Origin: CAYUQT01 sp964596165
GTDB lineage: Bacteria; Planctomycetota; Phycisphaerae; UBA1845; JAFGLZ01
Direction: 5' to 3'
DNA: 64,000 nt
Assembly: GCA_964596165.1 (NCBI GenBank)
Contig: CAZQTW010000013.1
Location: 1-64,000 of the forward strand
Part shown: one piece after another, positions 53,342-62,210 of the stretch
Position numbering within the stretch: the stretch's first letter is position 1
Layout of the letters: each line of letters starts with the position of its first letter
Position numbers and translations under genes: made by a program
Notes under the pieces: model-generated
What the model saw: the letters and a program-made list of their open reading frames with translations, nothing else
Told to the model about the DNA's origin: nothing
The model's database searches: none

Positions 53342-55054
53342 ATGGCAATCTGGCCGAAATCGTTTGACCTTCTTGCCCGTGCCGCGCGGCGGCGATGGGT
53401 GTGGCTGGGCGCTCCGTTGCTCCTGTATGTCGGGACTCTGGCCGCACCCTTTCAGCTTGACGACTTGAACCTGATATTGAAGGCCGAGCGGTATCAGCGA
53501 GGGGAACGACCGACGCTGTCCTTGTATGCATGGGCACCGAACGAGGCCGAAGTTCAGGAGATGGCCAATCGCGGCACGTGTCCTTGGTGGGTATGGACGG
53601 GGATTCGCGTGTCCTTCTTCCGCCCATTGGCGGAACTGGCCTTTTATGCCGACGTGGTGATGTTTGGCCGTAACCCGGTGGCCCACCGACTGGTTAGTTT
53701 CTGCTGGTTCATCGCGGCTCTGCTGTGTGTCCAAAAGTTGTATCGAACCGTAAGCGGGGACGACACATTCGCCGGTGCGGCCACACTTCTGTTCGGCATC
53801 TCTCAGACGCTCGCGGCGCCGGTGGCTTTTGTGTGCAATCGCGCCGACTTGTTCGTGGTGATCGGAACGAGTCTGGCCGCATGGGCGTACTGGTCTGCTG
53901 GTACAAGGCCGGAGTGGAGGTTGGGCTGTATTGCCGCGGTCGCCTACGCGTTTGCCCTTCTATCGAAGGAGGCCGCTGTGCCGCTTGTCGCGGTGTTCCT
54001 CGGTCATGAGATCCTTGCGAGATGGCGTGGTTGGCCCGTGCGTGGCGGCAACTTCCGGACCTGGCTTGTCGTGGTCCTGGTGGCCGTGCTTGGCGCGTAC
54101 CTGGTCTTCTACCTGACAACGCGCCCCCTAGTCGCTTCGCTTTCGAGGAACTGGGGCGAGACGATTTCGTTTTTTGGCTTGCTGTTTCCGAGATCGTTGG
54201 GCCTATACCTGTGTGTCTGGACGACGGGGTTCCCGGTCAACATACTCTCCGAAAGTGAGAAGCTCTGGCCGGGAAACCTCTTGGCAGTGATCGGCGGGCT
54301 GCTCGCCTTGCCGGTGCTGTGGTATCTGTTTAGGGCTCTCTCAAGGAACGTCGGTTTGGCGTTCTTCATGCTCTGGTCCGGCATGTTTGTCTGCCTGGCA
54401 CTGTTGACGGTTCCGGAACCCCGAGCCCTCAGCCTGGCTACCGTGGGGTGGGCCTATCTGTTGACCGAACTGCTTCTCCCGCGAGACGACGGGGCTTCGC
54501 CGGCCCCAAACTTCTTGCGGCACTGGCTGCTCACGGCGAACGGCCTGGTGAGCATCCTCTGTATCGTGGCGAGCATCTTCATGGGTTCAGCCATGGAGAA
54601 ACAGGCGCAAGGGTGGCTGCGCGATTACATCGCGTCGGGTGGTCGGTCCATGCGTGACGGTGACGTTCTTGTGATAGGCGAATCACGAACGCCGGTGGAG
54701 GTCCTGTTCGCAGGGGATCGGCTGGAATACGTCACCGGTTTACCCCATGTTTCAATTGCCTATCTGACAATCAAAGGCGCCGGCGCGACATTCCATCGCG
54801 TGGACGAGCACACACTGACGGCGACTGCTCATTCGCCCCTGTTGTTCGAGAGCCGATTCCACAAGATGCTTCTCGAACCCAACTACAAGCTGACCGTCGG
54901 TCGGCAGTTCCGAGCCAGGGCCTTCACGGCGGAGATCGCCGCCATGGAAGACGGCATGGTGACGCAATTGCGTTTCCGATTTGACGAACCGCTGACTTCG
55001 CCGCGATACCACTTCTATCCCCCGTCGTTGGCGGCCGTTGCCCAAGGCAAGTAG
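53342..55054 (+). CDS. GT-C-like polytopic membrane protein
   Basis: The 570-residue protein has about ten membrane segments in residues 20-430. The first luminal loop holds an acidic pair in PFQLDDLNLILKAERYQRGE, as in GT-C glycosyltransferases (PMT/ArnT/TMEM260-like). NPVAHRLVSFCWFIAALLCV and ALLSKEAAVPLVAVFLGHEI recall the O-mannosyltransferase-like bacterial membrane proteins. The C-terminal 120 residues are soluble. It probably transfers a sugar from a lipid carrier to an exported acceptor. I chose the ATG at 53342, where hydrophobic sequence begins; the longer open frame upstream overlaps the remnants on the other strand. Confidence 0.65.
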   Translation: MAIWPKSFDLLARAARRRWVWLGAPLLLYVGTLAAPFQLDDLNLILKAERYQRGERPTLSLYAWAPNEAEVQEMANRGTCPWWVWTGIRVSFFRPLAELAFYADVVMFGRNPVAHRLVSFCWFIAALLCVQKLYRTVSGDDTFAGAATLLFGISQTLAAPVAFVCNRADLFVVIGTSLAAWAYWSAGTRPEWRLGCIAAVAYAFALLSKEAAVPLVAVFLGHEILARWRGWPVRGGNFRTWLVVVLVAVLGAYLVFYLTTRPLVASLSRNWGETISFFGLLFPRSLGLYLCVWTTGFPVNILSESEKLWPGNLLAVIGGLLALPVLWYLFRALSRNVGLAFFMLWSGMFVCLALLTVPEPRALSLATVGWAYLLTELLLPRDDGASPAPNFLRHWLLTANGLVSILCIVASIFMGSAMEKQAQGWLRDYIASGGRSMRDGDVLVIGESRTPVEVLFAGDRLEYVTGLPHVSIAYLTIKGAGATFHRVDEHTLTATAHSPLLFESRFHKMLLEPNYKLTVGRQFRARAFTAEIAAMEDGMVTQLRFRFDEPLTSPRYHFYPPSLAAVAQGK

Positions 55055-55222
55055 GCCGATACGTTCTACACGTCACGACCTGTCGTGCGCGACGGCTCGT
55101 CTCTCGCCTCATCACGACAGGTTCACGTCAGCCGAAGGACAGAACTGCTCCATGCACCCACGCGAAGGCGACAGGCCCGATGGTGACGAAATGGCGACGG
55201 TCCCGTGGCCTCATCATACGGC

Positions 55223-56218
55223 TTACCTCGGCTCCGCCACCCGCCGCAAGAATTCAATATCGTGTCTGAGGACCTCGCGTCGCTTATCCTTGTCGAACTT
55301 GCCGAGTGATTCGTCGTCGATGCACAGGTCTCCGTGAAAGCCCTTCTTGCGAAGGACCGCCGCCACGCGTGCATAGTCGATATCCCCTTCGTACAGCGGA
55401 CACCGGCACTGATCGTACTTCCAGCCCATGTCGCGCTGCCGTTCCCGATCCTCGCGCGGATACCGAATGCTCTTGCAATGCACGTGGCAGACCCACGGGG
55501 CGAATTCCTCGCAGATCCGATAGACCTCGGACAACGGGTGGCCGAACCAGTAGAAGTTGCCCACATCGAGCGTCAGCCCGAACCGCTCGGACCCCACTCC
55601 CTCAAACAATCGCCTCAGGAACTCCGGCTTGTTGGTTGTGGGGCCGTGATTTTCCACGCCAAATCGCACGGGAAGGTCTTTGGTCGCTTCCGTGATTCTC
55701 CGTCCGACGCCGATCGCCAAGTCCAGAAACGCCGTCTGATCCATGACCTTCCGAGGGACAATGTCCAGTCGCACCGCCGGTATGCCCATGAGTGCCGCGG
55801 CGCGCGCGGTCTTGATCGTCGCCTCGACCTCCGCGTCCGGACGCTCATCAAACCGGTTGTGTAGGCAGAACGCGCAGATTTGCCTGTGCTGTGTTCGTAG
55901 CTCGCGAACAAGGTCCCTCTGCCCGTCGATACCGGTGATCGAGTACGTCTTGCCCGCCCCGTACAGAAGAGGCAGCTTCCCATCCAATTCGACGGTGACC
56001 TCCAGCCCGTCCAGCCCCACGGCCCGCATCGCGGACCAGATGTCCGGTTCACCGATGTCGCGGACCAACGCATCCCGGCACGAAATGGGCCACGGCATCG
56101 GCTTGGCCGGTGCTCTTGTTTCACCAAGCCCAACCGTCGCGAGCGCTGTCGCTGTCGCCGCCGCACCGGCCGCCTCTCGGAGAAACTCACGTCGTGTCCT
56201 ACAGTTGTGATCGCTCAC
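55223..56218 (-). CDS. Tat-secreted sugar isomerase/epimerase-like TIM barrel
   Basis: The 331-residue protein begins with a twin-arginine signal (CRTRREFLREAAGAAATATA). An AP-endonuclease-2/xylose-isomerase-like barrel follows: VGLDGLEVTVELDGKLPLLY, IPAVRLDIVPRK, VRFGVENHGPTTNKPEFLRR, FGLTLDVGNFYWFGH and WVCHVHCKSIRYP. The Glu in GVENHG, Asp in LDVGN and His in HVHCK are the expected metal ligands. Such secreted family members are common in planctomycetes, with unknown sugar substrates. It lies beside the beta-helix/propeller paralogue 2 in the same direction (110-bp gap). Confidence 0.85.
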   Translation of the reverse strand: MSDHNCRTRREFLREAAGAAATATALATVGLGETRAPAKPMPWPISCRDALVRDIGEPDIWSAMRAVGLDGLEVTVELDGKLPLLYGAGKTYSITGIDGQRDLVRELRTQHRQICAFCLHNRFDERPDAEVEATIKTARAAALMGIPAVRLDIVPRKVMDQTAFLDLAIGVGRRITEATKDLPVRFGVENHGPTTNKPEFLRRLFEGVGSERFGLTLDVGNFYWFGHPLSEVYRICEEFAPWVCHVHCKSIRYPREDRERQRDMGWKYDQCRCPLYEGDIDYARVAAVLRKKGFHGDLCIDDESLGKFDKDKRREVLRHDIEFLRRVAEPR

Positions 56219-56328
56219 CCTTTCGCCCTTTCATGAGCCGCACCGGCAAGATCCCCCGCATACCTACGCACCGAATGCCGCATCACAGCCCCGAATCGCC
56301 CTTTCTCAACGGGTCAACCCGCGGCGAT

Positions 56329-58416
56329 TCACTTGTTGTCTGTTCCCGATTTGCCGGCTCCCGATTTCCCCGCGTTCGCACCGGTATCCTCTATCGCCGG
56401 TACGGCGAACCACCCATCGAAGAACCCCTTCATTGAGCCCGCGTATTCGGCCCGCTTGATGTTCATCCAGGTTCGTTGATCGCCGACGGCATAATAAACG
56501 TATGTCTTGTCGCCGAATTCAATAACCTCGGGATCGGACGTATTGATGCCCTCGTCCATGTCATCGGGTGACAAGACCGGATTCGACGCGCTGAGCCACC
56601 ACGTCTTGAGATCCTTCGACCTCGCGATGTAGGTCTGGAAGAACCATCGCGGCGCGCGATGTTCCAAGTACATCATATAGAAGTGGCCGTCTACAAACCG
56701 TATACAGGGACAAGCTGTGTAACGATTGGCGCCGAAGACCGCCCCCGGCATCTTCGTCCAGTTCTCCAGGTCCTTCGACGTGGCGAACTTGATCGTGAAG
56801 GCCGGATAGGCCGGATCGTTGGATTCGTAGGCCATCGCGAAGCCGTCTGGACCCCGGCAAACGGAGCTGTTGAAGAGGTGCTCCTTCTCCTGTGTGATGA
56901 CTACTCTCTTGTCCCATTGCTTTAGGTCCGCCGACCTGAACAGCGTCACATCGTTCCAGTCGTTATTGTCGAACCGCGACGCAAACGCGTGGAGCTTGCC
57001 TTCGTGCACGAGCGCGCATGCCAGGCCGTAGCCTTCGGCGAACCGCGACAGTTCCTGATCGGTTGTGGCGTCCTTGATCACGAGGTAGTAATCCTTGGTC
57101 GTGCCACCTGTGGCCGGCCGGACACACTCGAGGTGGCACAACTTGCCCTGCCAGATGACCGGTGAGAGTTCGCACATGTCCTTGCGGACAAGCTGCTCGT
57201 TCTTCAGTTCGATTGGAAACCGTCGCGGTTCGGGGGGGATGATCGTGCTGAAAACCTCGACCGGCCAGTGGCCGATCCGAAGAAACCCCTTGGGCACCTC
57301 TTGCGTGAACTGCACATAGGCCAGGCAACATCCCTTCGTTTGGTACTGGATGTCCTTAGCAGTCGCCTTGTTGACCTTGACGCCGAAGACTCGGTAACCC
57401 ATCAGCACGCAGTCCTCGAAATCGACCTTGAGGTACTTGCCGTGCTCGACGCTCTGGACGATGCCATCCGTGGGTGTGCCCGCCGGCTGCGAAAAGTTCA
57501 GCGTCACCAGCTTGCAACGTTTCACGGAAACCCACATCGACGTCTTGAAGCCGAAGTTCCCGCCCTTCAGCGAACACTGCGGGCTGACGAGCGCGCAATC
57601 TTCGAAATAGATGTCCGGCCGATTCGGCATCGTTGGGTTCTCGACCCGCACGTAGCCGCCAGCCGTGTCGCCCCACTCATCCAGCGACCAGAGGTGGCAG
57701 CGACGAAAGGCCATGGGTTCCTCGGTTCGAGACAGAACGCTGGCGACGCCACCGCCGAACGCCCGGCCGATGCTCACGCACTCTTCGACGATGACGGTGA
57801 ACGGTTCGACCTTGTTTGTCCCGTCGAAGAAGATGCCCGCATCACTCCCCGTCGAATAGAGCCGTCGGAGGATCCACCGGTCCCACACGATGCTGGAAAA
57901 GGTTTCGTCCTTGTGTTCGGCCGACCAACCCTTGGCGTAGGCCCGTATCGTGCTCCACCAGTCGTAGCTCTTGAACCCCTTTGTGGGATCCCCCGAGTCG
58001 ATCACGACCCAGCCGGTCGTACCCGAGCCCAGCTTGCCGTCGAAATCACCCACCAACTCGTTGTAGGCACCGGCCGCCCCTTTGTAAGAAGGATACAGAT
58101 TCGCCTCCATGTAGGTGTCCGGTCGCACGATCACTCTGTGCCCACCCTTGTCATCCGGGATGGCCAGCAGGGCCTTCTGAATCGTATGAAACGCCCTTTG
58201 CCAACTGGAGCCGTCGGAGTTGTCGCCGAGTTTGGAGACGTAGAGACTGACGCCCTTTCGCCCGCTTTCACCGACTGCGGCCACGCTGACCGAGAGATGG
58301 CAGGAAAGCATGGCAGACCATACAAAGACCACGCGCAGACGCCGGCACTGCCCGTTCAAGTCACCGGGCTTGTTCCAGCAAGCATTGCGTCCATCTCCGT
58401 TTCCACGCTGCGTCAT
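56329..58416 (-). CDS. Secreted beta-helix plus five-bladed beta-propeller protein (paralogue 2)
   Basis: The 695-residue protein has a signal peptide (LRVVFVWSAMLSCHLSVSVA). Its layout is identical to paralogue 1: SLYVSKLGDNSDGSSWQRAF, HTIQKALLAIPDDKGGHRVI, LVTLNFSQPAGTPTDGIVQS and a propeller with DLKQWDKRVVITQEKEHLFN and DLENWTKMPGAVF. A short Lys/Gly/Ser-rich tail is added. GGAGG lies nine bases before the ATG. Conservation of whole blocks (YVSKLGDN-x-DG, VPKGF-R-G-WPVEVFS) between the paralogues points to a shared ligand. Upstream lies the 58465-58484 palindrome. Confidence 0.8.
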   Translation of the reverse strand: MTQRGNGDGRNACWNKPGDLNGQCRRLRVVFVWSAMLSCHLSVSVAAVGESGRKGVSLYVSKLGDNSDGSSWQRAFHTIQKALLAIPDDKGGHRVIVRPDTYMEANLYPSYKGAAGAYNELVGDFDGKLGSGTTGWVVIDSGDPTKGFKSYDWWSTIRAYAKGWSAEHKDETFSSIVWDRWILRRLYSTGSDAGIFFDGTNKVEPFTVIVEECVSIGRAFGGGVASVLSRTEEPMAFRRCHLWSLDEWGDTAGGYVRVENPTMPNRPDIYFEDCALVSPQCSLKGGNFGFKTSMWVSVKRCKLVTLNFSQPAGTPTDGIVQSVEHGKYLKVDFEDCVLMGYRVFGVKVNKATAKDIQYQTKGCCLAYVQFTQEVPKGFLRIGHWPVEVFSTIIPPEPRRFPIELKNEQLVRKDMCELSPVIWQGKLCHLECVRPATGGTTKDYYLVIKDATTDQELSRFAEGYGLACALVHEGKLHAFASRFDNNDWNDVTLFRSADLKQWDKRVVITQEKEHLFNSSVCRGPDGFAMAYESNDPAYPAFTIKFATSKDLENWTKMPGAVFGANRYTACPCIRFVDGHFYMMYLEHRAPRWFFQTYIARSKDLKTWWLSASNPVLSPDDMDEGINTSDPEVIEFGDKTYVYYAVGDQRTWMNIKRAEYAGSMKGFFDGWFAVPAIEDTGANAGKSGAGKSGTDNK

Positions 58417-58464
58417 GTAAAACCTCCGAGAATTGAGATTAGTCTTACGTTCCGCCTTTTCATT

Positions 58465-58484
58465 CTATAGCGGTCTCGCTACAG
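58465..58484. promoter_or_regulatory. Near-perfect palindrome between divergent genes
   Basis: CTATAGCGGTCTCGCTACAG has 8-bp arms matching at seven of eight positions around a GTCT centre. It lies 49 bp upstream of the paralogue 2 start and 54 bp upstream of the PHP gene start, where a shared operator would sit. On the minus strand it overlaps a TATAGA -10-like hexamer. The half-site CGCTACAG also occurs at 63869-63876. Confidence 0.45.
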
Positions 58485-58538
58485 TTACGACGCCTCTGTT
58501 TGAGATTGGGAAACCGGTGTCAGCCTGGAGAGCTTCTC

Positions 58539-59867
58539 ATGCACGGATTGCACCGCCGGACCTCAACGCTTCTGGTCATCACCGTATTGCCGTGGTCGAT
58601 CCTGCCGGCCGGATGCACGGCCGTTCCTAAGGAGCGGATACAGACACAAACCCCCGCAACAGCCGCGACGCACTGGTGGAAGGGCAACCTGCATACGCAT
58701 ACCTATTGGAGCGACGGAAACCACTATCCGGAAATGGTCGTCGACTGGTACAAGCGGCACGGGTACCACTTCCTGGCCCTGACGGACCACAATGTCGTGC
58801 CGAGGCAATCGAAGTGGATCGAGGCAGAGAAGCAACGCGGCGGTCTTCCGGCTCTCGTTCAGTTTCGGCATCGATTCGGACAGACGTGGCTCGACGAACG
58901 CTCCGAAGACGGCAAGATCCTGGTCCGCCTGGGAACACTGGACGAGTTCGGACCGCTCTTCGACCAACCGGGCCGCTTCTGTCTGATCCAGGGGGAAGAA
59001 ATCACGTCCAGCTTTCAGGGCGATCCAGTGCACACCACCGCGGTCAACGTGCGCGAACTGTTGCCGCCACAGAAAGGCAGCACGATGCCGGAGGCCGTCG
59101 AAAAGAATGTTCGGATTGCCATCGACCACGAGGGTCAGACCGGTCAACCCGTTCACATCCAACTCAACCACCCGAACTTTGGCATGATGATGACGGCCGA
59201 GCACATCGCCCAGGCTCGAAACGTCAGGTTCTTCGAGGTGTACAACGGCATCGACTCGTGCCGCAATTACGGCGACGGGCTGCATGCCTCAACCGATCGG
59301 ATCTGGGATATCGTGCTGACGTTGAGGCTAACGGACGGAAGTGGACCGCTGCTCTACGGTGTGGCCACAGACGATGCACACGACTACCAGTCGTTCGGAC
59401 CCGGCCGGGCGAATCCCGGTAAGGGCTGGGTCATGGTTCGTGCGGAACGTCTGGATCCCGATTCCCTCGTCAAGGCCATGAAGGAGGGTGACTTCTACTC
59501 GTCAACCGGCGTGCAACTGAGCGACGTCCGGTTCGACGGCCGGCGACTGCGGATTCAGATTCATCCCGAACCCGGTGTGACTTACAAGACCCAGTTCATC
59601 GGGACCTGCAAAGGCTACGACACCCAAACTGAGCCGGTCACAGGCAAAGGTAAGGACGGTAGACCGATCAACGGAACCCAACGGTATAGCAAGGACGTCG
59701 GCAAGGTATTCGCCGAAGTTCCGGGGACCTCGCCGGCTTACACGCTCGCGGGCAACGAGATGTACGTCCGGGCGAAGGTCATCTCCTCCAAGAGGAAGGC
59801 CTTTTACCAGATCGAAGGCGAGACCGAGATGGCATGGACGCAGCCTGTTGTCCCGAAGGCAAGGTAG
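58539..59867 (+). CDS. PHP-domain lipoprotein
   Basis: The 442-residue protein has a lipoprotein signal with lipobox LPAGC near residue 26, so it is anchored outside the cytoplasm. The PHP metal motif HTHTYWSDG, then FLALTDHNVV and HIQLNHPNFG, mark a PHP phosphoesterase-like domain up to about residue 300, with ATDDAHDYQSFG as the C-terminal metal block. The last 120 residues form a beta-rich domain. PHP proteins are metal-dependent phosphoesterases or pyrophosphatases; the substrate here is unknown. GGAGAG precedes the ATG. It begins a plus-strand run with the sialidase-like and UroD-like genes (36-bp and 18-bp gaps). Confidence 0.85.
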   Translation: MHGLHRRTSTLLVITVLPWSILPAGCTAVPKERIQTQTPATAATHWWKGNLHTHTYWSDGNHYPEMVVDWYKRHGYHFLALTDHNVVPRQSKWIEAEKQRGGLPALVQFRHRFGQTWLDERSEDGKILVRLGTLDEFGPLFDQPGRFCLIQGEEITSSFQGDPVHTTAVNVRELLPPQKGSTMPEAVEKNVRIAIDHEGQTGQPVHIQLNHPNFGMMMTAEHIAQARNVRFFEVYNGIDSCRNYGDGLHASTDRIWDIVLTLRLTDGSGPLLYGVATDDAHDYQSFGPGRANPGKGWVMVRAERLDPDSLVKAMKEGDFYSSTGVQLSDVRFDGRRLRIQIHPEPGVTYKTQFIGTCKGYDTQTEPVTGKGKDGRPINGTQRYSKDVGKVFAEVPGTSPAYTLAGNEMYVRAKVISSKRKAFYQIEGETEMAWTQPVVPKAR

Positions 59868-59903
59868 ATCGAACAGTCCAAACCCGCGGGGAGGTTGGCT
59901 TCA

Positions 59904-61031
59904 ATGCGAGTCGCCGCTGGAGGAATCGTAAGCGCAGGGCAGCGCGGCACGGCCCGGCAGAGTTGCGCATTCCCGCAGATATGCGTCCTGCCGACGGGAC
60001 GGTGGGTTTGCGGATTTCGCGCCGCTCCGACAAAGGCCTCGACCGGCGAACAACACGCGCTGATCACATGGTCCGATGATGGCGGCACGACGTGGTCGCA
60101 TCCGATCGAACCCTTCTCACCGCCGACCATCTGGGGCCGGTCGGGGCAGTTCCGGGGCATCGCCCTCACACCACTGGGCGGTCAGACCATGCTGGGCACC
60201 TTACTCTGGGTTGACGCATCCGATCCATCCCTTCCGTATTTCAATGAAGAGACGGAAGGTTTGCTGGATTCGCGGATCTTCTTCGCCAGATCACCGGACG
60301 GCGGGGCAACGTGGTCCGAGCCTGAGTTGATGGACACCCGTCCGTTTTGTGTGCCGACCCCCACCACAGGACCGGTGCTCGTTCTGAAGAACGGCGATTT
60401 GGCCTGCCAATTTGAGACCAACAAACACTATGACGACCGCTCGGTGTGGCGGCACATGTCGGTGCTCATGTACTCCGGCGACAACGGCAGGACCTGGCCC
60501 GAGCACTCGATTGTGTCTCACGACCCCGCAAACCGATTGTTCTACTGGGACCAACGACCGGCCGTACTGCCCGACGGACGGATTCTCGATTTGTTCTGGA
60601 CGTTCGACCGCCAGGCGGCGGCATACCTGAACATCCATGCTCGCGAATCCACGGACAACGGCCGAACGTGGTCCGCGATCTGGGATACAGGGGTTCCCGG
60701 CCAGCCCGCACCGCCCGTGCCGTTGCCCGACGGCCGGCTCGGAATGGTCTACGTCGATCGCACCGGTGCTCCCCTCATCAAGATGCGGGCGAGTCACGAT
60801 GGCGGCCGTACCTGGCCGAAGGAGAGCGAAATAGTCATCTTCGAAGGGACTCTCGCCTCGCAAACGTGGAACAAACAGACGATGCAGGACGCCTGGGCGG
60901 AAATGGGGAGGTTCTCGGTGGGCCTGCCGACGACGGCCGTCTTGCCCGACCAGGATATCCTGGTGGTCTACTACGCAGGGCCCCAGACGGACCTGACCGA
61001 CATCCGATGGGCACGCATTACATCACGGTAG
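59904..61031 (+). CDS. Sialidase-like six-bladed propeller (BNR/Asp-box)
   Basis: The 375-residue protein has five Asp boxes (S-x-D-x-G-x-T-W): SDDGGTTW, SPDGGATW, SGDNGRTW, STDNGRTW and SHDGGRTW. These mark a BNR propeller as in exo-alpha-sialidases. Conserved YWDQRPAVLPDGRILDLFWT and GRFSVGLPTTAVLPDQD blocks occur. No canonical signal peptide or F/Y-RIP motif is clear, so sialidase activity is not certain. The ATG at 59904 has GGGGAGG upstream. It is sandwiched between the PHP and UroD-family genes, probably in one operon. Confidence 0.75.
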   Translation: MRVAAGGIVSAGQRGTARQSCAFPQICVLPTGRWVCGFRAAPTKASTGEQHALITWSDDGGTTWSHPIEPFSPPTIWGRSGQFRGIALTPLGGQTMLGTLLWVDASDPSLPYFNEETEGLLDSRIFFARSPDGGATWSEPELMDTRPFCVPTPTTGPVLVLKNGDLACQFETNKHYDDRSVWRHMSVLMYSGDNGRTWPEHSIVSHDPANRLFYWDQRPAVLPDGRILDLFWTFDRQAAAYLNIHARESTDNGRTWSAIWDTGVPGQPAPPVPLPDGRLGMVYVDRTGAPLIKMRASHDGGRTWPKESEIVIFEGTLASQTWNKQTMQDAWAEMGRFSVGLPTTAVLPDQDILVVYYAGPQTDLTDIRWARITSR

Positions 61032-61049
61032 GAACATGCGCGTACGACC

Positions 61050-62165
61050 ATGACCCCGCGCGACCGAATTCTGAGCGTCTACCAAGGGCGGACGCACGAC
61101 GTGGTCCCATTCATGCTCGATCTGTCGCATTGGTTCTATCACAGACACCGTATGCCCTGGGATCTGAGCCGATCGTACGACAAGCCTGAGTATGAGTTGA
61201 TTGACTATCACAAGGCGCACGGCGTTGGTTTCTACCTGCCCAATCTGGCCTCGATCTACTCGGTGAGCTATCCGTCCGATGTCAAGGTCGCCGTCACAAG
61301 GGCTTCGGACGGATCGGCGATCACCTGGACACTCGAAACGCCCATCGGCGCCGTCGCCCGTAAGCGAAGGTGGGAACCCGACAACTACGCCTGGGCGATT
61401 TCGGATTGGGGCGTCAAGACGGAGCAAGACCTACGCGTATTGGGCCATGCGCTCGCAAATCGGACTTACGCGCCGTTGTGGGACCGTTACCAAGCGTGGG
61501 TGGAGTACGTCGGCGAGATCGGCGTGGTCTATGCGTCCGCGGGCTACAGCGCCATGGGACAACTGCTCAACCTTTGGATGGGCATCGAGCGAACGATGTA
61601 CGCCATCTGCGATTGGCCACTGACCGTCCGAACGGTTATCGATCAGATCAACGCCAACAACCTCACCTGTATCGATCTGCTAGCCACCAGCCCGGCCGAA
61701 ATCGTCATCCTCGGGGACAACTTCTCCAGCGACATTCAGCCCCCGCATTTCTTCAACGAATGGTCAAAGGCCTACTATACCGAGGCGATTCGCCGCCTCC
61801 ACGCGGCGGGCAAGTACGTGGCCGTCCACATCGACGGGCGGTTGCGCGGGGCGATCTCAATGATTCGCGACACCGGTGCCGACTGCTCTGACGCCACAAC
61901 GCCGACACCCATGGGCGATCTAACGCCCCAAGAATGCCGAGATGAGGCCGGACCCGCGTTCATCCTTTCAGGCGGCGTGGCGCCTAATCTGTGGCTACCG
62001 GATGTGCCGGTCGAGGCGTTCAAGAAGGCCGTCATCGATTGGGTCGATTTGAAGCGGCGCAGCCCCCGCCTGATCGCCGCCGCCGGAGACCAGGTCCCCC
62101 CCGGCGCGGCCGAGGATCGCATCCGGATCATGCGCGACCTCGTGGAACAGCACGGCAGATACTGA
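61050..62165 (+). CDS. UroD-family protein (second in window)
   Basis: The 371-residue protein begins MTPRDRILSVYQGRTHDVVP, the classic UroD/methyltransferase-like start. Later blocks include LLATSPAEIVILGDNFSSDI, PPHFFNEWSKAYYTEAIRRL, GKYVAVHIDGRLRG and ECRDEAGPAFILSGGVAPNL. The corrinoid-methyltransferase H-x-C is absent (HIDG). It starts 18 bp after the sialidase-like gene, so it belongs to a glycan-use operon rather than heme synthesis. It may act on a cyclic or methylated metabolite of the same pathway, but this is inference. Confidence 0.8.
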   Translation: MTPRDRILSVYQGRTHDVVPFMLDLSHWFYHRHRMPWDLSRSYDKPEYELIDYHKAHGVGFYLPNLASIYSVSYPSDVKVAVTRASDGSAITWTLETPIGAVARKRRWEPDNYAWAISDWGVKTEQDLRVLGHALANRTYAPLWDRYQAWVEYVGEIGVVYASAGYSAMGQLLNLWMGIERTMYAICDWPLTVRTVIDQINANNLTCIDLLATSPAEIVILGDNFSSDIQPPHFFNEWSKAYYTEAIRRLHAAGKYVAVHIDGRLRGAISMIRDTGADCSDATTPTPMGDLTPQECRDEAGPAFILSGGVAPNLWLPDVPVEAFKKAVIDWVDLKRRSPRLIAAAGDQVPPGAAEDRIRIMRDLVEQHGRY

Positions 62166-62210
62166 CTCAGACCGCTGCGACCCCGCTTGACGGATCTCAC
62201 GGCACGAGGA

